Assembly: GCA_024277025.1 (NCBI GenBank)
Contig: JAJRWA010000257.1
Coordinates: 1 to 36,281, forward strand
DNA from: Candidatus Krumholzibacteriota bacterium
GTDB lineage: Bacteria; Krumholzibacteriota; Krumholzibacteriia; LZORAL124-64-63
DNA: 36,281 bases
Direction: 5' to 3'
Below, one piece after another: positions 15,780 through 23,362 of this stretch. A program made the position numbers and the translations under genes. Numbering within the stretch: position 1 is the first letter of the stretch; every line of letters starts with the position of its first letter. The notes beneath the pieces are model-generated. The model made no database searches. It had not been told where the DNA came from and saw only the letters and a program-made list of their open reading frames with translations.

Positions 15780-16994
15780 CTAGGGTGCGTCGTTGAGCTG
15801 CTCGTAGGTCTTGAAATTGGCTTCGGACGCCGTGAAATCCCCGAGCTCCATTTGCGAAAGGCTAAGGTAGAAGAAGCCATCCGCGTTATCCACGAAATTA
15901 TTGGTCATGGCGACGCCGATCTCGACGGCCCGGTTCAGCATGGCTTTGCTCTTGGCGTCGAGGTCGGCCTTGAGCACGGGATCGGTCTCAGCCGCCGCTT
16001 CGGCTTTCAGGGCCTTGCCGTAGTTGTAGAACGTGCGCACACGCATGACCATGGTGTTGGCCGTGGGGATGATTTCCAGGTTCGCCGCCCGGTCCAGCAC
16101 CGCGATGGCGTCCTCGTAGCGCGCCACATTCGGCGCCGCATACCACGTACCCGCACTGACGAGCATGTCCTTGTTGTCGGCGTCGTTGCTGGCGTCGGTG
16201 TCGGCCTCGTGCAGATCAACGATGCGCACGTAGAAATCGGCGGCGCGGGCGTAGTCACCATCTTCAATGGCCAGATTGGCAATATCCGTCAGCAGGCCCG
16301 TGTCGTCGCCATGGGCGGCCAGCAGATCATCGAAGATCTGCTTGGCTTCCACATTGCGGCCCAGCGCGGCCAAGACGTTGGCCTTGTTCAACTGCAGGTC
16401 ATAGGCTTCAGGGTTCTGGTCCAGGACCTGGTCCAGCAGGGTCAACGCTTCCTTCAGCAGATCTTCCTTCTGGTCCTCGTAGCCCTCTTCCTGGGACATC
16501 TGCATCTTCATGCGGGCGATGCTCTTGATCGGCGTCAGCGAATCGGGCAGCGCGGCGTAGGCCAGGCGCATATGCCCCTCGGCCTGTTCGAAGTACTTCT
16601 CGTCACAATCCAGCTTCGCCTGGCGAATACGATTGGAGTAGTTGTACTCCAGGGAATTCTGGACTTCCTCGCCGAAATCCTTGGCGTTCAGTTCCAGGGT
16701 CCGCATATACGCTTCGTAGGCCAGTTCGTAGTTCTTGATGGCCTCGGCGAAATCGTCGGACTCCACCGCTTCCTCGGCCAGATGACTGTAGGCTTCACCC
16801 AGGTAGTAGAAGGCATCCGGCTCGTCGTCGCGATACTCGAAGCCTTCGTGGATCACCTTCACGGCCTTGTCGTAGTTCTGCTCGTTGATGTAGAGGATGG
16901 CGCTGGTGGTGTGGGCGGAACGGCATCCGGCAAACACGGTGACACCCGCGAGAACGAGCAGACCGGCCAACAGAAGAAATCGCACCTTGGACAT
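15780..16994 (-). CDS. TPR-repeat lipoprotein
   Basis: A 404-residue protein with a lipoprotein signal (MSKVRFLLLAGLLVLAGVTV, lipobox VFAG-C, C24). The rest is helical and rich in TPR-like repeats: SAILYINEQNYDKAVKVIHE, PDAFYYLGEAYSHLAEEAVE, then EAYDLQLNKANVLAALGRNV, TGLLTDIANLAIEDGDYARA and ADGFFYLSLSQMELGDFTAS. TPR proteins act as protein-protein scaffolds, and no partner can be named. It is acidic overall. The ATG at 16992-16994 has a strong GAGGGGG site; a longer open frame upstream lacks a signal peptide. It ends in TAG. Confidence 0.88.
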   Translation of the reverse strand: MSKVRFLLLAGLLVLAGVTVFAGCRSAHTTSAILYINEQNYDKAVKVIHEGFEYRDDEPDAFYYLGEAYSHLAEEAVESDDFAEAIKNYELAYEAYMRTLELNAKDFGEEVQNSLEYNYSNRIRQAKLDCDEKYFEQAEGHMRLAYAALPDSLTPIKSIARMKMQMSQEEGYEDQKEDLLKEALTLLDQVLDQNPEAYDLQLNKANVLAALGRNVEAKQIFDDLLAAHGDDTGLLTDIANLAIEDGDYARAADFYVRIVDLHEADTDASNDADNKDMLVSAGTWYAAPNVARYEDAIAVLDRAANLEIIPTANTMVMRVRTFYNYGKALKAEAAAETDPVLKADLDAKSKAMLNRAVEIGVAMTNNFVDNADGFFYLSLSQMELGDFTASEANFKTYEQLNDAP

Positions 16995-17253
16995 GAAGTA
17001 TCCCCCTCGGGAGTATTTGGGACATTTCGGAGCTACCGGCTGATCGGGCCGCAACCCGCTGAAACCGCGTGGAACCCGGACTGGGGTGGGGAAAACCGAC
17101 ACCGATGGTCAGGCAACAACCGGCGGTGTCGCAGGCAAATCAAATTCGCGGGGAAGGTTTTGCCTTCCAGCACTCGTAATAAGTAAGAAATCCGGCCCGA
17201 GGCTGTCAACCTGGATTATTGAGCGAAAACAGGCCGGACCGGCTCCCGGCGGG

Positions 17254-17820
17254 TCAGCGACCTCCGCCTCGGCGGCCACCACCGGCGCGTCCCGGCCCAC
17301 GCCCCGGGCCATGTCCGGCCGCAATGGGCAGAAAATCCAGGTAGCGGAGTCGCTGATCCGGGTCCAAAACCTGCAGTTCGCCCACTACCGTCTCGGCGAC
17401 CAGCGAGTCGACAACTGCTTGCCGGCGCCCCAGCTCGGCCATGGCCCGCCGGACGGCCACACGGTCGACCTTTTCGGCCGCCATCAGATCGCGCAACTGG
17501 GTGCGCGCCCGCAAGAGAGCCCGCCGGGGCGCCTGCAAACGCCGAAACGTGACGCCCTGCGCCTCCCGAAAATGGTCCAACTGCTCCGGACTCAGGTCCA
17601 GTTGCCGGGCCAGATGGTCCATGCGGCGGCCCATCACGCGCCGCCAGGCCGTGCTGTCACCGGGCGCCGGCCGTTCCCAGCGTGGCTTGCCGTCCGGCCC
17701 ACCCCACCGTGCGTTGCCGATGGGCGGCGGGTTGCCCGGTCCCGAACGAACCAGACGCATACCGAGGCCCAGGTTCAACCCGAGAGAGATCAACAGCAGC
17801 AGCAGCCAGCCCTTCTTCAT
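17254..17820 (-). CDS. Small membrane-anchored CpxP/Spy-like protein (putative periplasmic sensor)
   Basis: A 188-residue protein with an N-terminal membrane anchor or signal (MKKGWLLLLLISLGLNLGLG). The periplasmic helical part resembles the Spy/CpxP/CnrX ('heavy-metal sensor') group: MDHLARQLDLSPEQLDHFRE with an LSPEQ motif, then a long Arg-rich helical hairpin. The tail is Gly/Arg-rich. Its ATG overlaps the anti-sigma stop (ATGA), so the two are translationally coupled. Position and fold suggest that it senses an envelope signal and acts on the anti-sigma factor, as CnrX does in CnrYXH systems. The ligand is unknown. The open frame extends 11 codons further, without a better start. Confidence 0.72.
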   Translation of the reverse strand: MKKGWLLLLLISLGLNLGLGMRLVRSGPGNPPPIGNARWGGPDGKPRWERPAPGDSTAWRRVMGRRMDHLARQLDLSPEQLDHFREAQGVTFRRLQAPRRALLRARTQLRDLMAAEKVDRVAVRRAMAELGRRQAVVDSLVAETVVGELQVLDPDQRLRYLDFLPIAAGHGPGRGPGRAGGGRRGGGR

Positions 17821-18269
17821 GATCCACTCTCCCCGTCGGCCGCCGCCAACCACATTTCGCTCAAGGAAGAGTCACTCTGCTCACTGAGCCAGAACGAGCT
17901 GCCCCAGGCCGGGTCATCGTCGGTCGCGACCATGATCTTGTCCGGGCCCGCGGACGGCAGCAAAACGGCCAGGGCCAGGCCTGCCGCCAAAGCCACGGTC
18001 GCCAGAGCCGCTTGTCCCCAGCGGTTGCGGACCGGTTCGATGTTGCCGGCGACGCCGAATGTCCGGGCCTGGATATCCGGCCAGGCGCTGCGAGAAGGCA
18101 ACTCCGGCGGCACGGCCAAGCCGGCCAGTTGCTGCCACAAATCGCGGGCCCGCGCCTCCTCACGTGCGCACTGCGGACAGCCGGCCACATGCTCGGCGAC
18201 AACTTGCGCCTCGGCCTGATCCAGTTCACCAGCCACCAGGGCGTCGATACGGTCACTCACGTGTTTCAT
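17817..18269 (-). CDS. Anti-sigma factor with zinc-finger (HC2-type) domain
   Basis: A 150-residue protein. The N-terminal HxxxCxxC anti-sigma zinc finger is in AEHVAGCPQCAREE (H27, C31, C34). A linker follows, then one membrane segment at ~87-107 (ALATVALAAGLALAVLLPSA) and a short acidic periplasmic tail (DDDPAWGSSFWLSEQSDSSL). This layout is standard for membrane anti-sigma factors that hold an ECF sigma at the membrane. Its ATG overlaps the stop of the sigma gene (ATGA), and its own stop overlaps the start of the CpxP-like gene. Confidence 0.88.
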   Translation of the reverse strand: MKHVSDRIDALVAGELDQAEAQVVAEHVAGCPQCAREEARARDLWQQLAGLAVPPELPSRSAWPDIQARTFGVAGNIEPVRNRWGQAALATVALAAGLALAVLLPSAGPDKIMVATDDDPAWGSSFWLSEQSDSSLSEMWLAAADGESGS

Positions 18270-18829
18270 TTCCGTTCACCTCTTCCACTGGCAGCCGCCG
18301 GCCCGAGCCGGGCCTTCAGCGTGGCCATCGCCCTTTGTATCAACGATTCCACACCCGGTACCGTCGTCTCCATCGCCGTCGCCACTTCCCGGTATTTCAT
18401 GCCCTGAAACCGGTGCAGGACCAGAGCTTCCCGCTGCCTGGGCGGCAACTGCGCCACGGCTGACCGCAAGCCGGCCGCCGCCTGCGCCTGCTCCAGATGA
18501 GCCAAAGGGCCCGGATCGGCTGCAGGCACCTCGTGAGTCGTGCGATCCCAGGGCACCCAGCGCAGAATCTTGCGCCGGCGCAGCACGCTGCGCGCCTGGT
18601 TGCCGGCGATGCGAAAAAGCCAGCTCTTGAACAGGCCCTCCCGGCGATAGCGGCCCGCCTGGCGATAGACCTGCACGAAAGTGTCCTGCACCAGGTCCTC
18701 GGCCTCCTCGACCGAACCGAGCATGTGGATCAGGAAGGCCAGCACGTCCTTTTCCCAACGCAGGACAAGGAGGCGGAAAGCCTCCTCCTCGCCCTGCGCG
18801 GTCCGAGTCATCAGTGTGTCGTCGTCCAT
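18266..18829 (-). CDS. ECF-family RNA polymerase sigma factor
   Basis: A 187-residue sigma-70-type ECF factor. Region 2 is at ~18-85 (AFRLLVLRWEKDVLAFLIHM, ...AEDLVQDTFVQVYRQAGRYR, LFKSWLFRIAGNQARS). Region 4 is at ~125-180 (LRSAVAQLPPRQREALVLHR then FQGMKYREVATAMETTVPGV). The start is uncertain: ATG 18827-18829 was chosen, while TTG at 18839-18841 would add four residues. It is the second gene of a tightly overlapping four-gene set with two Spy/CpxP-like proteins and an anti-sigma factor, so it probably answers to an envelope or metal signal. Such factors usually activate their own operon. Confidence 0.92.
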   Translation of the reverse strand: MDDDTLMTRTAQGEEEAFRLLVLRWEKDVLAFLIHMLGSVEEAEDLVQDTFVQVYRQAGRYRREGLFKSWLFRIAGNQARSVLRRRKILRWVPWDRTTHEVPAADPGPLAHLEQAQAAAGLRSAVAQLPPRQREALVLHRFQGMKYREVATAMETTVPGVESLIQRAMATLKARLGPAAASGRGERK

Positions 18830-18867
18830 GCCGGATTTCAATCTTCATCCTGCCAGGCCTGAAACCG

Positions 18868-19458
18868 CTACCAACTGCCGTGGCCACCGGGGCCGCGCTG
18901 CCCGCGGGGACCTTGCGGACCGCCATGGGCACAATCGCCACGACGGTGTCCGCCCTGGCGACAGCCCGCGCCCTTGCCGTGCCATCCACCGCGGCCCTCG
19001 CCGAACATGAGCATCTTGTCGCGCTGCGCGGGCGTCAACAGTTTCCGCACCGCGAGGCGGTTCTCCATGCGGTTGGCCTGCATCTCGGTGCGCAGGTCAC
19101 CCATCTTCCTGGTCAGTGCCAGAACCGTCTTCGTCGAGGGCTCATCCTTCAGCATCTCGCCCTGCTTCTCGTTGCGCAGGCGCATCATTTCCTTGCGCAG
19201 TTGCAGGTTCTCGGCGCGGCCGGCGTCGCGGATCTTTTCGATCGCCGCCACCTGATCTGCCGTCAGTTCCAGCCGTTCCGCCATCCGTTCAAGGCGCAGC
19301 TGAGGCCCGCCTTCGAAGTCACCGAAACGGCCGTTGCCCTGGCCGCCGAAGCCCTGTCCCGGGCCCTGGGCCAACGCGACCGTGGCCAGTCCGGCAATCA
19401 GCAGCACGACCAGCGTGCCGGTGATGGTCCTGGTGCGGGGAGTCTTGCGCGTGTTCAT
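18868..19458 (-). CDS. Spy/CpxP-like periplasmic protein with His/Cys/Gly-rich tail
   Basis: A 196-residue secreted protein with a signal peptide (TITGTLVVLLIAGLATVALA). The helical domain has two LTxxQ motifs (ELTADQVAAIEKIRDAG and LLTPAQRDKMLMF) typical of Spy/CpxP chaperone-like proteins. The last ~45 residues are low complexity, with Gly, His, Arg and two Cys (GGWHGKGAGCRQGGHRRGDC...), and could bind metal. GGAGGTTGACGA precedes the ATG, a very strong ribosome-binding site, which fits high expression as in other Spy-like proteins. It ends in TAG, 38 bases before the sigma-factor gene. Confidence 0.8.
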   Translation of the reverse strand: MNTRKTPRTRTITGTLVVLLIAGLATVALAQGPGQGFGGQGNGRFGDFEGGPQLRLERMAERLELTADQVAAIEKIRDAGRAENLQLRKEMMRLRNEKQGEMLKDEPSTKTVLALTRKMGDLRTEMQANRMENRLAVRKLLTPAQRDKMLMFGEGRGGWHGKGAGCRQGGHRRGDCAHGGPQGPRGQRGPGGHGSW

Positions 19459-19528
19459 TCGTCAACCTCCAGTGTGGCGGCCGGGCCGCCGGTGTTTGGC
19501 GCAGCCATCATGCGGGCTGTTTGATCAC

Positions 19529-21550
19529 CTAACGCAGGGGAGTGGCGGAACCAGCGGAGTTTTTTCGGGGAACGCGGTCATCATGCTGCTGGTCCGAGAC
19601 CAGAGCCAGATTTCGCTGCAGGTCAAAACTGTCGGGACAGCGCTGCAGGCCCGCCGCGAAGACCGCGCGGGCTTCGGCCCGACGACCCGAGCGGGCCAGC
19701 AGCACGCCCACATCCACGTAGCCGTGCGGGTCATCCGGGTGGGCGTCCAGTAGGCGGCGGGCCAGCCTCAGCGCCTCGTCGGCCTGTCCCGAGCCGGCCA
19801 GCAATACCGAGACGTTGTGCAGAGTCGCCGCGTCCTCGGGACGGTCCCGGAGGATTTCCTGGCCGAGGCGCAACGCCTCCGTTGAGGGTCCGCGCTCCAG
19901 CTCACAGGCAAAGATGGCCTTCTTCAGCGGGATCTGATCCGGCACACTGGCCAGTCCCTCGCGCAAGACAGCCATCGCCGAGTCCGGACGATCCAACGCA
20001 CCCAGCACGGCGCCCAGTCCCAGCCAACTCGCCACCGGCGTCGATTCCACGGCGAGTGACCTCCGGTAAAGGTCTTCAGCCCGCCGCAACGCGGCCGGCG
20101 AGCCGTCCGCCCGGCCGATATCCGACCAGCGCAGGGCCTCGTTGGCTTCCGCCAGGGCCGCCCAGCTCGTTCTCACCTCGTTCAGTCCCCACGGCACCAC
20201 CAACACCATGGCGAGGATGGCCAGCAACCAGGCTCCCCGCCGACGGGCAAACAGCCGGACCGCCCCCACTCCGGCCAACACCGCCCAGAGCGGAGCCAGA
20301 ACCAGACGATAGCGGGAAACGACGAAGAACAGGCTCTGCCCCAGCAGCAGCACCGCCAGCGCCGTCAGCAGCAGGACGACCACACGGCTGTCACGCCACG
20401 CCGATATTCCCGCCAGACCGAGCACCACCAGCAGAGCGTACGGTGTGATCAAACCGCGCAGCAAGGGCACGGCCCGGGTCCAACCGCCCAGGGGCATGAG
20501 CTGGTCGATCTCCCAGCCCTGCAGTTGCAGCCAGATCTTGCGCCCGACAAGTCTGATGGCCCGCAGGGGGTCGTGCCGGATCCCGGACCAGGCTTCTGCC
20601 GCCCACATCCGATCCGCCGCGGCCAATGACACTTCGGGCAAACCAAAGCGCCCGGCCAGGAACGAGCGGCCGGCCGGATCCTCACGCCAGTCTCCCGGGA
20701 CGGCCGCGACATAGAAGCCGTTGGCCTCGGGACCATTGCCGATATACAGATTCACCCCGCCGTTGAGCGTCGGGCCCGTGATCCGCCCGGCCAGGCGGCT
20801 GTTGTGGAGCACGGGCCCAGCCAGAACCACCAGGACCCCGGCCAGCATCAGGCCTGAATTCCGCAGCCGGTCCGCAGCCCGGACGCGCCACAGGAAGCCC
20901 AGCATGACCGGCAGCAGCAACAGAGTCGTGCCGCGCAGCAAACCCGCCAGGCCCAGCACGACACCCAGTGCCGGTGGCCACCACCAGGCAGTCCCGCGGC
21001 TCCCGATGCGGATGGTCAGGTACAACGAGAAAACCAGGAAAAACACCAGAGAGGATTCCAACAGCACCGCCATGGCGTAGACGAGCGCCGGTCGGTACAA
21101 CGCGAACAGAACAACCGGCAGCCACCTGGCCCACGCCTGCCGCCGACCGTGCCAATGGTCCGGCACCGCCTGCCCGGCCAGCAGGCGAATCAAGACCAGG
21201 GTGCCCAACCAGAACCCCAGCTGCAGCAGACGCAGTCCGCGCAATTCCGGACCTTCGAAGACGCGGTCGACAGGCACGCCACCGCCGGCCCCGGCCACGG
21301 CAACCAGCAGCGGATACAGGGGAGACATGAAGAATGGCTCGGCGGGCAGAAGGGACCCGCCGGAGATCTCGGCGGCGCGATCCAGGTAATACACTTCATC
21401 CAGAATCGGGACGCGGCCGAAGACCGACTTCTCGACCTGGCTCAGCAGCAGGGAGCCCAGTCCAATCGCGGCGAGTACCAGACCAAGCGCGAGCCAGCGA
21501 GACCCGGGAACCGAGAGGCGTCCCCGTCCACTGCCCCGGTCCGGACTCAC
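19529..21550 (-). CDS. GT-C-type membrane glycosyltransferase with C-terminal TPR repeats
   Basis: A 673-residue protein. Residues ~18-460 form about ten to twelve membrane segments of the PMT/ArnT-like GT-C fold. The acidic pair expected in the first periplasmic loop is present (VPILDEVYYL, D51 E52), followed by MSPLYPLLVAVAG. Such enzymes use a polyprenyl-phosphate sugar donor. Residues ~490-650 hold TPR repeats (PVASWLGLGAVLGALDRPDS, EDAATLHNVSVLLAGSGQAD, PHGYVDVGVLLARSGRRAEA). The combination resembles bacterial protein or glycan glycosyltransferases, but the acceptor is unknown. It starts with GTG overlapping the stop of the ychF-type gene (GTGA) and ends in TAG. Confidence 0.78.
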   Translation of the reverse strand: MSPDRGSGRGRLSVPGSRWLALGLVLAAIGLGSLLLSQVEKSVFGRVPILDEVYYLDRAAEISGGSLLPAEPFFMSPLYPLLVAVAGAGGGVPVDRVFEGPELRGLRLLQLGFWLGTLVLIRLLAGQAVPDHWHGRRQAWARWLPVVLFALYRPALVYAMAVLLESSLVFFLVFSLYLTIRIGSRGTAWWWPPALGVVLGLAGLLRGTTLLLLPVMLGFLWRVRAADRLRNSGLMLAGVLVVLAGPVLHNSRLAGRITGPTLNGGVNLYIGNGPEANGFYVAAVPGDWREDPAGRSFLAGRFGLPEVSLAAADRMWAAEAWSGIRHDPLRAIRLVGRKIWLQLQGWEIDQLMPLGGWTRAVPLLRGLITPYALLVVLGLAGISAWRDSRVVVLLLTALAVLLLGQSLFFVVSRYRLVLAPLWAVLAGVGAVRLFARRRGAWLLAILAMVLVVPWGLNEVRTSWAALAEANEALRWSDIGRADGSPAALRRAEDLYRRSLAVESTPVASWLGLGAVLGALDRPDSAMAVLREGLASVPDQIPLKKAIFACELERGPSTEALRLGQEILRDRPEDAATLHNVSVLLAGSGQADEALRLARRLLDAHPDDPHGYVDVGVLLARSGRRAEARAVFAAGLQRCPDSFDLQRNLALVSDQQHDDRVPRKNSAGSATPLR

Positions 21551-22602
21551 ACGCTGAACCGGATCTCCAGAATGTCACCATCCTGGACTTCGTACGCCTT
21601 GCCTTCCAGGCACACCAGGTTGGCCGCCTTGGCCGCGGCCATGTCGCCCGCGGAAATCAGGTCGTCATAGGCGGTAACCTCGGCCCGGATGAAACCCCGC
21701 TGCAAGTCCGAGTGGATGGCACCGGCGGCCACCGGCGCGGTCGCACCCTTGCGCACCGCCCAGGCCCGGCACTCGTCCGGTCCCACAGTGAAGAAGCTTT
21801 GCAGGTTCAACGCGCCGTATGAGGCGGTGATCATCCGGTTCAGCGCCCGTTCCGCGATGCCCAGGTCAGCCAGAAACTCGGCGGCGTCTTCCTCGTCCAG
21901 CTCGGCGATCTCCTCTTCGACGCTGGCACAGAGCGCCACCACTTCGGCGCCCATGGCCTGGGCGGCGGCGATCGCGTCACTGGGCCCCTCTTCACCTTCG
22001 GCGTGGTTCAGGACGGCGATCATGGGTTTGAGGGTCAGGAACGTGAAACCCGAAGCCATCTTGATCTCGTCCGGGTTCAACTCCAAGTCGCGCAGAGGCT
22101 TGTCGTTTTCCAGCTGTTCCCGAAAGCGCTGCATCATCGGCGGTTCCAGCGGGTTGGCTACCTTGCCCATGCGGGTCTTTTCCTTGGCCAGTTTCTCGAG
22201 TCGGTTTTCGACTATCTGCAGGTCGGCCAGGGCCAGTTCCAAAGCCATGGACTCCAACTCACCGACCGGATCAGGATCGCCGTAGCCACCGCCGAAGCAG
22301 CGCACGACCTGGGCCAGGGCATCGACCTTGCGCCCGTGGTCCAGGAAACGCGTGCCTTCGCGACCACCATCGGCCGCCATACCGCCCTGGAAACCGGGAA
22401 TATCCACCCACTCGACGCTGGCATTGACCTGCCGCTTGGGCTTGAACATGGCCGTCAACCGGTCCAGCCGGGGATCCGGCACCTTGCCCACGGCCCGGTG
22501 GGGATCCACGCCGCCCACACCCGTTGGTTGTCCGGCGCCGGTGATAACGTTAAACAGAGTTGTCTTGCCGGTGAATTTGAAGCCGATGATGCCGATCTGC
22601 AC
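21547..22602 (-). CDS. YchF/Obg-type GTPase with C-terminal TGS domain (divergent)
   Basis: A 351-residue P-loop NTPase. The N-terminus is MQIGIIGFKFTGKTTLFNVI, with the P-loop GFKFTGKT. Classic YchF has G(L/V)PNVGKS there, so this is a divergent branch. G3 is in VEWVDIPGFQGG, and a helical coiled-coil insert runs ~125-200 (ADLQIVENRLEKLAKEKTRM). After KPMIAVLNHAE comes the TGS/DUF933 part: SFFTVGPDECRAWAVRKGAT, AAGAIHSDLQRGFIRAEV, LEGKAYEVQDGDILEIRFSV. YchF proteins bind ATP/GTP and ribosomes and have been tied to stress responses. It starts with GTG (22600-22602) after GGAGGAAACA. It is translationally coupled to the GT-C protein, with no obvious functional link. Confidence 0.85.
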   Translation of the reverse strand: MQIGIIGFKFTGKTTLFNVITGAGQPTGVGGVDPHRAVGKVPDPRLDRLTAMFKPKRQVNASVEWVDIPGFQGGMAADGGREGTRFLDHGRKVDALAQVVRCFGGGYGDPDPVGELESMALELALADLQIVENRLEKLAKEKTRMGKVANPLEPPMMQRFREQLENDKPLRDLELNPDEIKMASGFTFLTLKPMIAVLNHAEGEEGPSDAIAAAQAMGAEVVALCASVEEEIAELDEEDAAEFLADLGIAERALNRMITASYGALNLQSFFTVGPDECRAWAVRKGATAPVAAGAIHSDLQRGFIRAEVTAYDDLISAGDMAAAKAANLVCLEGKAYEVQDGDILEIRFSV

Positions 22603-22700
22603 TGTTTCCTCCCGGACCCGCGTTGCCGGCCCGTACGGCCGCCTGAGCTTGCGAGGGGCAATAGTCGCTCCGCCGGTGCCGCTTGTCCAGCGCAGCGTCG

Positions 22701-23075
22701 CTAGAATTGCGCGTCCGGCAGCCCCCGATCGTATTCCAGGGACCAGTCCGACCAGGGCCCACGTCGGCCTTCGGCATCCACACCGCGGACCCGTACCTCG
22801 TGTTTAACCAGCCACTCGCTGACGGCAACCACATACCGATTCGTCTCAGTTGTCGCCTGCGTGATCTCGTCACTCTCGGCGCCGTGTTTGCGGATTTCCA
22901 CTTCGTAGAAAACGACTGGAGTACCGACCGTGGGCGCATCCCAGGTGAAGATCAAATCCTCCGGATCGGTGAGCTGACTCTTGTCATTGCGGACCACCTG
23001 AGTCAACACGACCCCTACGAGCGCCACGCTGACAACCGCCGCCGTCAAGAATCCTACTTTTTTCGCACCCATCAT
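22701..23075 (-). CDS. Membrane-anchored fibronectin type III-like protein, function unknown
   Basis: A 124-residue protein with an N-terminal hydrophobic anchor (MMGAKKVGFLTAAVVSVALV). The single beta-sandwich resembles fibronectin type III: DLIFTWDAPTVGTPVVFYEV, then TNRYVVAVSEWLVKHEVRVR and GVDAEGRRGPWSDWS, which is a classic FN3 ending. Such modules bind proteins or glycans; no partner can be named. The start could be either of two adjacent ATGs (23073-23075 or 23070-23072). It ends in TAG 98 bases before the YchF-type gene. Confidence 0.65.
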   Translation of the reverse strand: MMGAKKVGFLTAAVVSVALVGVVLTQVVRNDKSQLTDPEDLIFTWDAPTVGTPVVFYEVEIRKHGAESDEITQATTETNRYVVAVSEWLVKHEVRVRGVDAEGRRGPWSDWSLEYDRGLPDAQF

Positions 23076-23220
23076 GGCCTGCACACCTTCGCTTCCGGGC
23101 ACCTTAATGTCATGTCTAGGGTTCAGGGAATACACCGTTTGCACATATGCACCTAACGGGTCTTCCGCACCACCAAACCGGGCTTGTTGAAATCAAAAAT
23201 CGGCTCCAAATAGCCAGATA

Positions 23221-23303
23221 CCGTCAAAATAACAGATTTTACGGTTTGCCACAACCCCGATCGGGACTGCATATTGCTTTGGCGGGACAGGGCTGTCCCT
23301 TTT
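23221..23303 (+). promoter_or_regulatory. Leader with three hairpins, the last terminator-like, ahead of the beta-helix gene
   Basis: Three inverted repeats stand in line in the 287-base divergent gap. The arms are 23221-23230/23236-23244 (CCGTCAAAAT with ATTTTACGG, one bulge), the palindrome CCCGATCGGG at 23256-23265, and GGGACA/TGTCCC at 23284-23299 followed by TTTT. The last has the form of an intrinsic terminator, yet no plus-strand gene lies upstream. It may be a leader attenuator of the beta-helix gene, 60 bases before its start. I recognise no known riboswitch class. Confidence 0.45.
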
Positions 23304-23362
23304 AGCGAGTGGAGTCCCTCATTACCGCTCCCCTCGCTGGTTTCCAAGGAGGAACGCGAAAG

